A stretch of 64,000 nucleotides of DNA from Streptomyces sp. NBC_00878 (GTDB lineage Bacteria; Actinomycetota; Actinomycetes; Streptomycetales; Streptomycetaceae), in the NCBI RefSeq assembly GCF_026341515.1, contig NZ_JAPEOK010000001.1, forward strand, positions 1,426,001 through 1,490,000, in the 5' to 3' direction. Below the pieces are notes generated by a model that saw nothing but the letters and a program-made list of their open reading frames with translations, searched no databases and had not been told where the DNA came from. The position numbers and the translations under genes are program-made. Shown here piece after piece: positions 1 to 8,949 of this stretch (within the stretch, counting starts at the first letter, position 1; each line of letters begins with the position of its first letter).

Positions 1-72
1 TCGATCACGGCGGGCTTCACCGGCTGACGGCCGGTCACGAAAGGTCCCGACGGCCCTCAAGGGGGTGCCCGG

Positions 73-966
73 TCAGTCGACCGGGTACCCCCACGCCTTC
101 GCCAACTCGGCCAGGCGCGGCGGCAGTTCGGCCGTCGGGTCGGCCGGGCGGGCCTGCTGGATGCGGCCCGACCTGATCGTGGGGCTCCAGTCGCCGAGCT
201 GGGGGCGGAAGTCGCCGTGGTCCTTCTTGCCGTAGTCGAGCATCGCGCTCTCCCACGGGACGCCGAGGTACTCGCACACGCCACGGGTGGTCCGCTCCGG
301 GTGCGCGGTGAGGTCCTCGTACGTGATCACGTGGGCGTCGAGGGTGCGGCGGGCCTCGTCCAGCTTCTCGCTGTAGTCGAGGACCTCGGCGCGGATCTGT
401 GCGTGGTCCGGGTCGGTGCGGCGCTCGGTGAGCGAGGCGACGACCGCGCCGGGGTGGCGGAGCAGCAGGATGTAGCGGGCGTTCGGCCAACATCGGTGCA
501 GGCGCGGCCACATGAGGGTGTTCGGCGGAGTCTTGTCGACGATGATCTCCTTGCCGCTGCGGACGAGTTCCAGGTGCAGCACCCGGTCCCACAGCACGTG
601 CTCCAGCTCGTCCTTGTCGAGTTCGAGCGCCTTCATGGCGTCGGCGGTGAAGTCGCGCGACAGGTTGATGTGCAGGGTGCGCAGATGCATCTCGTGCGGG
701 GCGCGGATCCTGCTGTGGCTGTTCAGCAGGACCCTCAGGAGCGTCGAGCCGGAGCGCACGGAGGAGAGGACGAAGACCGGCGAGTCCACCAGCCGCGGGG
801 CACGCGGAGCGACGTACGAGTCCCCGTGGGTCCTGGGCGCGGGCATGGCGTCGAGGGTGCGGCGCGGCGGACTCACCGCCTGGGCCATCAGCCTTCCCCT
901 GCGCCTCAGTCCCTTGCCGATCGCGGACATTCGCGGGTCTCGCACGGTGACACCTTTCTCTCGCAC
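73..966 (-). CDS. Sulfotransferase family protein
   Basis: Predicted PAPS-dependent sulfotransferase of 297 residues, the usual single-domain length. Seen: a 5'-phosphosulfate loop SSVRSGSTLL at about residues 68-77, the motif VDKTPPN at 143-149, and a 3'-phosphate-binding segment RHPGAVVAS at 170-178, in the order expected for the family. The first ~58 residues are basic and precede the fold. The assigned start is GTG; in-frame GTG (residue 8) and ATG (residue 13) are equally possible, with no clear ribosome site to decide. The acceptor (carbohydrate, lipid or small molecule) cannot be read. It lies 130 bp downstream of the mannosidase on the same strand, so it could be the last gene of that operon. 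Confidence 0.85.
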   Translation of the reverse strand: MREKGVTVRDPRMSAIGKGLRRRGRLMAQAVSPPRRTLDAMPAPRTHGDSYVAPRAPRLVDSPVFVLSSVRSGSTLLRVLLNSHSRIRAPHEMHLRTLHINLSRDFTADAMKALELDKDELEHVLWDRVLHLELVRSGKEIIVDKTPPNTLMWPRLHRCWPNARYILLLRHPGAVVASLTERRTDPDHAQIRAEVLDYSEKLDEARRTLDAHVITYEDLTAHPERTTRGVCEYLGVPWESAMLDYGKKDHGDFRPQLGDWSPTIRSGRIQQARPADPTAELPPRLAELAKAWGYPVD

Positions 967-1096
967 TCGCCCACATCAGAGGGGCACCGGGCGAACTCCA
1001 GGTGTCGTACAGGCAACAAGCGCAGGTCACGGCGGGCCGTGAACCCACCGTGACCTGGCCTCTTACCGCTTCCTTAATTCTTCATGGGAACCGTGG

Positions 1097-4000
1097 TCAC
1101 TTCTTCTCCACGGCCAGCCGCAGCGTCTGGATCTCGAAGGGCCGCAGAGTGACGGACACGCTGTCGCCGTCCGTGTCCACCGTGCTCAGCGGGCGCTCCA
1201 GGAGATCGGTGAGCTGGGCGCCCGCGAGGGGGAAGCCCGTGCGCAGGGTGCCCTGTGCACGGCCGCCGAGAGACTCGTAGACGCGGACGACGACATCGCC
1301 CGAGTTGTCGTCGGCGAGCTTGACCGCCTCGACGGTCACGCCCCCGCCGCCGTCCACGGACACCACCGGCTCGGGCGTGCCCGCCGCGTCCGCCACCCGC
1401 AGCGGGAGGTTGAGCGCGTAGCCCTCGGCGACCGCGTCCTCGATGGTCGCGCCCGGCAGCAGCGCGTACGTGAAGCGGTGCCTGCCCTGGTCGGCCTCCG
1501 GGTCCGGGATGCGCGGGGCGCGGACCAGGCTGAGGCGGACCGTGGTGGTCGTGCCGCCGTCCTCGCGGACCGTGCGGGAGATGTCGTGGCCGTACGTGGA
1601 GTCGTTGATGACCGCGACGCCGTAGCCGGGTTCGCCGAGGTGGACCCAGCGGTGGCCGGAGACCTCGAAGCGGGCCGACTCCCAGCTGGTGTTGGTGTGC
1701 GTGGGCCGCTGGATGTGGCCGAACGCGATCTCGGCGGACGAGTGTGCCGCCCGGATGTCCACCGGGAAGCCCGCCTTGAGGAACTTCTCGGCCTCGTGCC
1801 AGTCGATGTCTGTCTCGAAGTCGATACGGGGGCTGCCGGCACGCAGGCTGATGGTCTGGGTGATGTGCGAGCCGTTGCCGAAGGAGCGCTCCACCCGGAT
1901 CGCCCCCAGCAGCGGGTCCTCCTCGACCACCGTCACGGACGACGCGTCCAGCAGGTCCGTGTAGCGGTTCTTGTAGTGCTTGTCGACGTCCCAGGCGTCC
2001 CAGTAGTTCGGCAGGTCCGTGTGCAGCCGGAGCAGGTTGCCCTTGTCGGCGAGGACCTCGCGGCCGCCGGCGCGCAGATCGCGTACGGAGGCCAGGGTGC
2101 CGTCCTCGGCCACCTCGACGCGGACCAGGCCGTTGTCGAGGACGCGACCGGTGACCGTCACCGGCTCGGGTACCTCGCCGGTGCCGAGGGGCGCGCTGCC
2201 GTTCGCCGGGACGACGGTGTGGGCCAGGGTGCCGTCGGAGGTGCGTACGACCTCCCGGCGCTCGACCGGGCTCGTGTTGAAGACGCGGGTGCCGCCCGTG
2301 CCGAGGGCGGTGATCGCCTCGGCGGTCAGCGCCTCGACCTCCTTCGCGACGCGGGCGTACTCGGCCTCCGCCTCGCGGTGCACCCAGGCGATGGAGGACC
2401 CGGGCAGGATGTCGTGGAACTGGTGGAGCAGGACCGTCTTCCAGAGCTGGTCGAGCCTGTCGTGCGGGTAGGCGTAGCCCGGTGCGTGCAGCGCGGCCGT
2501 GGTGGCCCACAACTCGGCCTCGCGGAGCTTGTGTTCGCTCCTGCGGTTGCCCTGCTTGGTGCGGGCCTGCGAGGTGTAGGTGGCGCGGTGCAGCTCCAGG
2601 TAGAGCTCGCCGACCCAGACCGGGGCGTCCTCGTACTCCTCGCGGGCCTTGGCGAAGAAGTCGTCGGGGTGCTCGATGACGACCTTCGGCGAGCCTTCCA
2701 GGTCGGCGAGCCTGCGCGCGCGTTCCATGATCTCTCGGGTGGGGCCGCCGCCGCCGTCGCCCCAGCCGAAGGGGGCCAGCGAGCGGGTGGCGGCGCCCTT
2801 CTCCTGGTAGTTGCGGGTGGCGCGGGCCATCTCCTCGCCGCTGAAGCGGGCGTTGTAGGTGTCGACCGGCGGGAAGTGCGTGAAGATCCGCGTGCCGTCG
2901 ATGCCCTCCCACCAGAAGGTGTGGTGCGGGAACTTGTTGGTCTGGTTCCAGGAGATCTTCTGGGTGAGGAACCACTCGTTGCCGGCCAGCTTGGCGAGCT
3001 GCGGGTAGGCCGCGGTGTAGCCGAAGGAGTCCGGCAGCCACACGCCCTTGGTCTCGACGCCGAAGTGCTCGATGAAGAACCGCTTGCCGTGGATGAGCTG
3101 GCGGGCGACGGCCTCGCCGCCGGGCAGGTTGCCGTCGGCCTCGACCCACATGCCGCCGACCGGCGCCCACTGGCCCTTCTTGACGGACTCCTGGATGCGG
3201 GCCCAGACCTTCGGGTAGTTGTCGCGCACCCACTCGTACTGCTGTGCCTGGGAGCAGGCGAAGATGAAGTCGTCGTACTCGTCGGCGAGCGAGGTGACGT
3301 TCGAGAAGGTACGGGACGTCTTGCGCTTGGTCTCGCGGATCGGCCAGAGCCAGGCGGAGTCGATGTGCGCGTGGCCGACGCCGGAGACGATGTGGGCGCT
3401 GGCGTTGGCGGGCTTGGACAGCGCGGGCTTCAGCGCGGCCCGTACGTCGGCTGCGGAACCGGAGATGTCGTCGAGGTCCAGCAGGTCCAGGGCCCGGTCC
3501 AGGGTGTGCATGATCTCGTGCCGGCGCGGGTCGTGCTCGCCCAGTTCCAGCATCAGCTCGCGCAGCACCTGGACGTCGAGGTCGAGGTGCCAGACCTCCT
3601 CGTCGAGGACGGCGATGTCGGCGCTCTGGAAGGTGTAGAGGGGCTTGTCGCCGGCGGTGAGCCTGTCACCGAGCGGCGTGGTCTTCGCGAAGTCGTCGGC
3701 GAGGATGTCCGGGTTGGAGGCCGCCTCGACCAGGTAGTCGATCCGCTCGCCGCCGGTGGCGGGGTTGCCGATCGCCACGTACTGGTTGAGCGGGTTGACG
3801 GCCTTGAGCGGGGTGCCGTCCGCGAGGTGGACGAGCGCCTCGGCCTGGTTGCCCGGCCAGTCGCCCACGAAGCCGAGGTCGATGACGGCCTCGACGCGCT
3901 TGCCCGCCCACTCCTCGGGAACCTGGCCACGCATCCGGAACCAGGTGGTGCCCCAGGGCGGACCCCACGGCGTGTTCATCGCGAAGGGCTTGTACGGGGC

Positions 4001-4150
4001 GGACGCGGCCTCGTCGAAGGGGACGGGCTCCCCCGGTGCCTGCCAGGCCTCGACCTCGAAGGGCACGGTCGCCGCGTAGATCGCGGTCTTGATGCGCTGG
4101 TCGTGAAGGCGCTGGACGCGCTCCTCGATTCGGCGGCGTTCGTCGTGCAT
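1097..4150 (-). CDS. Alpha-mannosidase, glycoside hydrolase family 38
   Basis: Zinc-dependent retaining alpha-mannosidase of 1017 residues, probably cytoplasmic (no signal peptide). Seen: an N-terminal accessory region, then the GH38 zinc motif GHAHIDSAWLWP near residue 259, the catalytic-nucleophile segment WLPDSFGYTAAYPQ near 370, and a further zinc site LLHQFHDILPGSSI near 575. GH38 middle and C-terminal beta domains follow. The open frame extends 31 codons further upstream, but the ATG at 4150 is preceded by GGAGA at good spacing and starts a typical bacterial GH38 N-terminus. It starts 28 bp after the GH4 stop, so the two are co-transcribed. An AAGCGCTT palindrome sits in that gap. Confidence 0.95.
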   Translation of the reverse strand: MHDERRRIEERVQRLHDQRIKTAIYAATVPFEVEAWQAPGEPVPFDEAASAPYKPFAMNTPWGPPWGTTWFRMRGQVPEEWAGKRVEAVIDLGFVGDWPGNQAEALVHLADGTPLKAVNPLNQYVAIGNPATGGERIDYLVEAASNPDILADDFAKTTPLGDRLTAGDKPLYTFQSADIAVLDEEVWHLDLDVQVLRELMLELGEHDPRRHEIMHTLDRALDLLDLDDISGSAADVRAALKPALSKPANASAHIVSGVGHAHIDSAWLWPIRETKRKTSRTFSNVTSLADEYDDFIFACSQAQQYEWVRDNYPKVWARIQESVKKGQWAPVGGMWVEADGNLPGGEAVARQLIHGKRFFIEHFGVETKGVWLPDSFGYTAAYPQLAKLAGNEWFLTQKISWNQTNKFPHHTFWWEGIDGTRIFTHFPPVDTYNARFSGEEMARATRNYQEKGAATRSLAPFGWGDGGGGPTREIMERARRLADLEGSPKVVIEHPDDFFAKAREEYEDAPVWVGELYLELHRATYTSQARTKQGNRRSEHKLREAELWATTAALHAPGYAYPHDRLDQLWKTVLLHQFHDILPGSSIAWVHREAEAEYARVAKEVEALTAEAITALGTGGTRVFNTSPVERREVVRTSDGTLAHTVVPANGSAPLGTGEVPEPVTVTGRVLDNGLVRVEVAEDGTLASVRDLRAGGREVLADKGNLLRLHTDLPNYWDAWDVDKHYKNRYTDLLDASSVTVVEEDPLLGAIRVERSFGNGSHITQTISLRAGSPRIDFETDIDWHEAEKFLKAGFPVDIRAAHSSAEIAFGHIQRPTHTNTSWESARFEVSGHRWVHLGEPGYGVAVINDSTYGHDISRTVREDGGTTTTVRLSLVRAPRIPDPEADQGRHRFTYALLPGATIEDAVAEGYALNLPLRVADAAGTPEPVVSVDGGGGVTVEAVKLADDNSGDVVVRVYESLGGRAQGTLRTGFPLAGAQLTDLLERPLSTVDTDGDSVSVTLRPFEIQTLRLAVEKK

Positions 4151-4170
4151 GAAAGTCTCCAGGTAGCGGG

Positions 4171-4181
4171 GAAAGCGCTTA
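4171..4181. promoter_or_regulatory. LacI-family-type core palindrome GAAAGCGCTT
   Basis: The perfect 8-bp palindrome AAGCGCTT is seen at 4173-4180, overlapping the GH4 stop codon and the 28-bp gap before the mannosidase start. This is the core of many LacI-family operators. No LacI gene lies nearby, and the same core occurs upstream of the second ABC sugar operon near 52252. It could be an internal operator or chance. Confidence 0.35.
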
Positions 4182-5516
4182 CTTAAGGTACGCCAGACCA
4201 TGATGGACCTCGGTGTAGCCGTCCACCAGCCTGCGCGCGACATTCACGGAGTCGACGAGCGGGTGCAGGGCGAAGGCCTTCACGGCCGTCGTTCGGGAGC
4301 TCGACTCGGCGGCGGCGAGCACCTCGCGCTCGACCGCCTTCACCGCGCAGACCAGGCCGGTCGCGTGGTCCGGGAGCGGGGCGACGGCGACCGGGTGGGC
4401 GCCGTTGGCGTCGACGAGGCAGGGCACCTCGATCACGGCGTCCGTGTCGAGCACCGAGAGGGTGCCCTGGTTGCGGACGTTGAGGATCAGCGTGGTGCGC
4501 TCGTCGCGGGCGATGGCCCGCATCAGGGCGAGCGCCACCTTCTCGTAGCCGCCGGAGAGGTCGTCGGCGTCGCGTTCGCCCGCGCCGGCCGTCTCCCGGT
4601 TCTCCGACATGTAGGTGGCCTCGCGCTCGGCGCGCGTGCGGTCCCAGGCGGTGAGCGCGGCGGCGTCCGGCCGCTTCATCTCCTCGTAGAAATGTTCCTG
4701 CTGGTCGCGGAGGAACGCGCCGCGGGTCTTCTCGGCCTCGCGGTAGGCGCGGACGGCTTCCCGGTTGAAGTAGTAGTAGTGCAGGTACTCGTTCGGGATC
4801 GCGCCGAGGGACTGGAGCCACTCGGTGCCGAAGAGCTTGCCCTCCTCGAAGGAGCCGAGGAGGTCCGGGTCGGCGAACAGCCGCGGCAGTTCGTCGCGTC
4901 CGGCGATGTGCAGGCCGCGGACCCAGCCGAGGTGGTTGAGGCCGACGTAGTCGATCCAGGCCTCGCGCGGATTGGCGCCGAGCACGCGGGCGATGCGGCG
5001 GCCGAGGCCGACCGGCGAGTCGCAGATGCCGATGACGCGGTCGCCGAGGTGGCGGGACATGGCCTCGGTGACCAGTCCCGCCGGGTTGGTGAAGTTGATG
5101 AGCCAGGCGTCGGGCGCGAGTTCGGCCACGCGGCGGGCGATGTCGACGGCGACGGGCACCGTGCGCAGTCCGTAGGCGATGCCTCCCGCGCCGACCGTCT
5201 CCTGACCGAGGACACCCTGGTCGAGGGCGACCCGCTCGTCGGCGGCGCGGCCTTCGAGGCCGCCGACGCGGATCGCGGAGAAGATGAAGTCGGCGCCGCG
5301 CAGTGCTTCGTCGAGGTCGGTGGTGGCGGTCACGGAGGGTGCGTCGGGGACGTCCGCGGCCTGCTCGGCGAGGACGCGGGCGACGGCGGAGAGCCGTCCC
5401 GCGTCCAGGTCGTGCAGCACGACGTCGGTGACGCGGCCTTCGCCGCGGTCCCCGAGGAGCGCCCCGTACACGAGCGGCACCCGGAATCCGCCGCCGCCCA
5501 GAATCGTCAGCTTCAC
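4179..5516 (-). CDS. Glycoside hydrolase family 4 (6-phospho-beta-glucosidase-like)
   Basis: NAD(H)- and metal-dependent glycosidase of 445 residues, full length for GH4. Seen: the N-terminal dinucleotide loop GGGGFRVP at 7-14, INFTNPAGLVTEA at 140-152 (substrate/cofactor site), the metal-binding cysteine in GICDSPVGL (Cys165) and histidine in GLNHLGW (His195). Family knowledge: many GH4 enzymes cleave 6-phospho-glycosides, but some act on unphosphorylated sugars. The position after the metal Cys is Asp here, where PTS-linked phospho-glucosidases usually have Asn. The locus has an ABC importer rather than a PTS, so an unphosphorylated or internally phosphorylated substrate is plausible (inference). 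Start ATG 5516; the DeoR stop is 85 bp upstream. Confidence 0.9.
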   Translation of the reverse strand: MKLTILGGGGFRVPLVYGALLGDRGEGRVTDVVLHDLDAGRLSAVARVLAEQAADVPDAPSVTATTDLDEALRGADFIFSAIRVGGLEGRAADERVALDQGVLGQETVGAGGIAYGLRTVPVAVDIARRVAELAPDAWLINFTNPAGLVTEAMSRHLGDRVIGICDSPVGLGRRIARVLGANPREAWIDYVGLNHLGWVRGLHIAGRDELPRLFADPDLLGSFEEGKLFGTEWLQSLGAIPNEYLHYYYFNREAVRAYREAEKTRGAFLRDQQEHFYEEMKRPDAAALTAWDRTRAEREATYMSENRETAGAGERDADDLSGGYEKVALALMRAIARDERTTLILNVRNQGTLSVLDTDAVIEVPCLVDANGAHPVAVAPLPDHATGLVCAVKAVEREVLAAAESSSRTTAVKAFALHPLVDSVNVARRLVDGYTEVHHGLAYLK

Positions 5517-5601
5517 GCAACTGCCCTTTCGATGTTCGTCGAGGTCCGCGGCCCTGTCGTCGAGTTCCCGTCTACAGGGCGACGCCTGGCGCGCACGCCG
5601 G

Positions 5602-6372
5602 TCAAGTCAGCACCACGCGCACGCCCGCCTCCTCCAGGGCGGACCTCGTTCCCGCGTCCGCCGGTCCGTTGGTCACCACCACGTCCAGTTCCTCGGGCCC
5701 GCAGACCCTCGCCATCCCCGTCCCCGGGAACTTGGCGCGGTCGGCGAGCAGGACGACCCGGTCGGCCGCCTTGATCATGGCGCGTTTCACCGGCACCTCG
5801 ACGACCGTGGTGTCCATCACCTGCCCGCCGGGGCGCACTCCACTGGTGCCGAGGAAGAGCCAGTCCGCGTGCAGCTGACGCAGGTTGTCCTCGGTGAGGA
5901 AGCCGACCAGTGAGCGGTACTCGCGGCGGACCATGCCGCCGAGCAGCACCAGCTCTATGCCCTCGTCGTCCACGAGCTCTTCGTAGACCACGAGGTTGCT
6001 GGTGATCACGGTGATGCGGCGGCCGTGCAGCTGCCGGGCCAGCCGGTAGGCCGTGGTGCCGATGTCGAGCAGGACCGACTGGCCGTCCTCGACCATCGCG
6101 GCGGCATGTTCGCCTATGGCGTCCTTCTCGGCCACGCGCACTTCGGCGACCTCGGCGAAGGGCTGGTCGCCCTCCTCGGCGACCGCACCGCCGTGCACGC
6201 GGGTGAGCAGACCCTCCTCCTCCAGCTTGAGCAGGTCGCGCCGGACCGTGGCGGGGCTCACGCCGAGCTGCTCCGAGAGATCGGTGACGGCCGCGGGGCC
6301 CCCGGAGCGCAGGGCCCGCAGGATGAGTTGATGTCGTCTCTCTGCCAGCACGCGGTGAACAGTACTCGTCAT
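5602..6372 (-). CDS. DeoR/GlpR family transcriptional repressor
   Basis: Sugar-phosphate-responsive repressor of 256 residues. Seen: an N-terminal winged helix-turn-helix with the family signature (VTDLSEQLGVSPATVRRDL, about 28-46, then LEEEGLLTRVHGGAV), followed by the DeoR sensor domain with VLLDIGTTA and an LLGGMVRREYRSLVG segment. ATG 6372 is preferred; a TTG two codons upstream is possible. It is divergent from the PfkB kinase and upstream of GH4/GH38, so it is the natural local regulator of the whole glycan locus. The effector is probably a phosphorylated sugar made by that kinase (inference). Confidence 0.92.
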   Translation of the reverse strand: MTSTVHRVLAERRHQLILRALRSGGPAAVTDLSEQLGVSPATVRRDLLKLEEEGLLTRVHGGAVAEEGDQPFAEVAEVRVAEKDAIGEHAAAMVEDGQSVLLDIGTTAYRLARQLHGRRITVITSNLVVYEELVDDEGIELVLLGGMVRREYRSLVGFLTEDNLRQLHADWLFLGTSGVRPGGQVMDTTVVEVPVKRAMIKAADRVVLLADRAKFPGTGMARVCGPEELDVVVTNGPADAGTRSALEEAGVRVVLT

Positions 6373-6452
6373 AGCCAATCATTTCCATGCTCAGTTCTGC
6401 TCGACTCTTGCCAAATCAGTCAGAGGCGCGCACGATCCTGTGCACCGAAATT

Positions 6453-6482
6453 GAAGAGTTTTGACGAGAAGAGTTTTGACGA
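6453..6482 (+). promoter_or_regulatory. 15-bp tandem direct repeat, candidate DeoR operator
   Basis: The 15-mer GAAGAGTTTTGACGA occurs twice without a gap (6453-6467 and 6468-6482) in the DeoR/kinase intergenic region, ending 12 bp before the kinase GTG. DeoR-family operators are often short direct repeats rich in T/A tracts, so this is a good candidate site. Its last copy also supplies the GAGAGG ribosome-site sequence. Regulation is inference; the repeat is directly visible. Confidence 0.5.
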
Positions 6483-6494
6483 GAGGATGCGCTC

Positions 6495-7622
6495 GTGGGT
6501 GACGAACGGCCCGACGTGCGGCCCGATGTGCTGCTGACCGGGCTGCTCTTCTACGACCTCGTCCTGACCGGTCTGGGCAAACCGCCGACTCCCGGCGAGG
6601 AGATCTGGACCGACGGGATGGGCACGAGCCCGGGCGGGATCGCGAACCTGGCCGTGGCCGCGGCCCGTTACGGCCTGCGGACGTCGCTGGCCACGGTGTT
6701 CGGCGACGACTACTACGGCACGTACTGCCGTGACGTCCTCGCCGGTCAGGAGCACGTCGACCTCTCCCTCTCGCGCACGGCGGACGGCTGGCACACCCCG
6801 GTCACCGTCTCGCTCGCGCTCCCCCACTCTCGGCTTCGCTCGAGCGGGGGGACCCCCATGAGCGGGGGGACCCCCACCCACGACCGGGCCCTGGTCACCC
6901 ACGGCCAGGAACCCCCGTACTCGCAGGACGCGCTGATGGGTGACCCGCCCGCCGCGCGCACGGCCCTCGTGCACATCGAGGCCGAACCCCGCGAGTGGCT
7001 CGCCAAGGCGGCGGCGAACGGTACGAAGATCTACGCGGACGTCGGCTGGGATCCCACCCAGCAGTGGTCCTCGGCCCTCCTCGACCAGCTCGCCCTCTGC
7101 CACGCCTTCGTCCCGAACGACACCGAGGCGATGGCGTACACCCGCACCGACACCGCGGCCGACGCGCTCAGCAAGCTCTCCGAGCTGGTGCCGGTGGCCG
7201 TGGTCACACGCGGCGGCGACGGCGCGCTCGCCGTCGACCAGACGACGGGCGAGTACGCGGACGTGCCCGCCCTCGCCACCGAGGTGCTGGATGCGACGGG
7301 TGCCGGAGACGTCTTCGGCGCGAGTTTCGTCGCGGCCTCACTCGGCGGCTGGCCCCTCGAAGAGCGGCTGCGCTTCGCGGTGCTCGCCGCCTCACTGTCC
7401 GTGCGGCGGCACGGCGGGGCGCTCGCCGCGCCCGGCTGGTACGGCGTCCACCAGTGGTGGCAGTCGGTCCAGAACACCGAGAACACCGCAAACCCCGAAA
7501 ACACGGCGCTGCGGCGGGCGTACGGCTTCCTGGCCGACCGCCTGCCCGCGGACCCCGGACCGCCGGTCCCCCACGCTCCGGTGACCCCACCCGCCCCCCA
7601 CGGCATTCCTGATCTCCCCTGA
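6495..7622 (+). CDS. PfkB-family carbohydrate kinase with an in-frame repeat insertion
   Basis: Ribokinase-like sugar kinase, 375 residues. Seen: the glycine-rich N-terminal substrate lobe (TSPGGIANLAVAAARYG) and the signature DATGAGDVFGASF with catalytic Asp272. Starts at GTG 6495 after GAGAGG; the ATG at 6487 is out of frame. Residues ~110-128 (PHSRLRSSGG... to ...SGGTPT) are encoded by an intergenic-type repeat found twice more in the window. They interrupt what looks like a continuous beta-strand region (VTVSLA ... HDRALVTHG). The C-terminus is a long Pro/Asn-rich tail. It heads the operon with the ABC importer and GH2 and probably phosphorylates the imported or released sugar. Activity with the insertion is untested. 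Confidence 0.88.
   Translation: MGDERPDVRPDVLLTGLLFYDLVLTGLGKPPTPGEEIWTDGMGTSPGGIANLAVAAARYGLRTSLATVFGDDYYGTYCRDVLAGQEHVDLSLSRTADGWHTPVTVSLALPHSRLRSSGGTPMSGGTPTHDRALVTHGQEPPYSQDALMGDPPAARTALVHIEAEPREWLAKAAANGTKIYADVGWDPTQQWSSALLDQLALCHAFVPNDTEAMAYTRTDTAADALSKLSELVPVAVVTRGGDGALAVDQTTGEYADVPALATEVLDATGAGDVFGASFVAASLGGWPLEERLRFAVLAASLSVRRHGGALAAPGWYGVHQWWQSVQNTENTANPENTALRRAYGFLADRLPADPGPPVPHAPVTPPAPHGIPDLP
6819..6878 (+). repeat. Copy A of a short GC-rich repeat, inside the kinase gene
   Basis: Contains TCTCGGCTTCGCTCGAG flanked by C5 and G6 runs, followed by ACCCCCAT. The final ~18 bp (AGCGGGGGGACCCCCATG) is duplicated once in tandem. The insert is 57 nt, so the frame is kept. The same core is at 43018-43057 and, inverted, at 56782-56821. 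Confidence 0.85.
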
Positions 7623-7650
7623 TGCGAAGACCGAACACATCCGAAAGGCG

Positions 7651-8949
7651 GTGGGAGCTGTGCGGCTCTCACGAAGGGGCCTGCTCCGCGCGGGTCTGGC
7701 CGGTACGGCCGCCACGGCGCTCGGCGGCCTGGCGTCCGGCTGCGCCGTTCCGACCGGCTCGACCGGCCGGAACATGGTCCTCTGGTACTGGAGCGGCGGG
7801 CTGAGCGACACCGTCGTCAAGAAGGCCAAGTCCCGTTACGACGACAGCACCGTCAGGCTGGAAGCGATCCAGATCGGCGGCTACTACCGCTCCAAGCTGA
7901 TAACCACCATGACCGGCCAGGCCCACGTCCCCGACATCGCGGGGCTCAAGGGCGAGGACATGGCGTCCTATCTGCCGAACGCCTCCCAGTTCATCGATCT
8001 CCGGACCCTCGGCGCGGAGAAGTTCAAGAGCCAGTACCTGGACTGGAAGTGGCAGCAGGGCGTGGCCCCGGACGGCAGCCTCGTCGGCTTCCCCATCGAC
8101 GTGGGTCCTGTCGTGCAGTTCTACCAGCCCGCCGTCTACGAGAAGGCCGGGCTGGCGTACGAACCGGACGACGTGTCCAAGGAGATGGGCACCTGGGACC
8201 AGTTCTTCACGGCGGGCGAGCAGCTCAAGAAGCGGATCCCCGGCTCGTTCATCCTGACCGACGTCGCCAGCGTCTTCGAGATGTCGATCGGCCAGGGCAC
8301 GAAGCGGTACGTGGACGAGGACCAGCACTTCATCGGCGACCAGGAGCATGTGCGCACCGCCTGGGACCGCGCCGTGGAGGCGAAGCGGCGCGGACTCGTG
8401 TCGAGCATCGTGAGCGGCACGCCCGACTGGAACTCCGCGTCCGAGAGGGGACTGCTGCCCAGCCAGATCAACGCCTCCTGGGCGGCCGGTGACATAAAGC
8501 TCGGGCTGCCGAAGACCAAGGGCAAGTGGCGGGTGGCGAACTGCCCGGGCGGACCGTCGAACGTCGGCGGCTCGTTCCTGGCGATCACCAAGGCGTGCCG
8601 GGAACCCGAGAAGGCCTTCGAGATCATCACCTGGCTGCTCAACGCGGACAACCAGGCGCAGGGCTTCGTCGACGCCGGACTCTTCCCGTCGACCCCCGCC
8701 TCGTACGAGATGAAGCAGCTGCGCGACCCCGACCCGTTCTTCGGCGGCCAGGCCACGATGGACGTCTACGGACCGGCGGCGGAGAAGATCCCGGTCGCCT
8801 TCAACAGCCCGTTCGACGTGGCGCTCGGGCAGCCGATCAAGGACGAGATCAAGAACGTCGGCGTCCTCGGCAAGGACCCGAAGAAGGCCTGGAGGGACGC
8901 CATGAGCAAGTGCCGGCGGATCGCGGACCACCTGGGGGTGAGCTTCTGA
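7651..8949 (+). CDS. Sugar ABC transporter substrate-binding lipoprotein
   Basis: Extracellular sugar-binding component of 432 residues. Seen: a twin-arginine-type leader (LSRRGLLRAG), a hydrophobic stretch and a lipobox LASGC with lipidated Cys31, then an SBP type-1 fold beginning VLWYWSGG. GTG 7651 and GTG 7660 are both possible starts; GAAAGG lies just upstream of the first. It follows the kinase by 28 bp and overlaps the first permease by one base. Together with the two permeases it forms an importer without a local ATPase. In Streptomyces such systems usually share an MsiK-type ATPase encoded elsewhere (family knowledge). Confidence 0.92.
   Translation: MGAVRLSRRGLLRAGLAGTAATALGGLASGCAVPTGSTGRNMVLWYWSGGLSDTVVKKAKSRYDDSTVRLEAIQIGGYYRSKLITTMTGQAHVPDIAGLKGEDMASYLPNASQFIDLRTLGAEKFKSQYLDWKWQQGVAPDGSLVGFPIDVGPVVQFYQPAVYEKAGLAYEPDDVSKEMGTWDQFFTAGEQLKKRIPGSFILTDVASVFEMSIGQGTKRYVDEDQHFIGDQEHVRTAWDRAVEAKRRGLVSSIVSGTPDWNSASERGLLPSQINASWAAGDIKLGLPKTKGKWRVANCPGGPSNVGGSFLAITKACREPEKAFEIITWLLNADNQAQGFVDAGLFPSTPASYEMKQLRDPDPFFGGQATMDVYGPAAEKIPVAFNSPFDVALGQPIKDEIKNVGVLGKDPKKAWRDAMSKCRRIADHLGVSF

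Noticed and set aside
1..27. Possible 3' end of a plus-strand gene (stop TGA at 25-27)
   Set aside because: Only eight codons are visible, not enough to support a gene.
1478..4186. 902-codon open frame antisense to the alpha-mannosidase
   Set aside because: GC-rich DNA gives long antisense frames; no ribosome site or recognisable motif, while the minus strand has all GH38 motifs.
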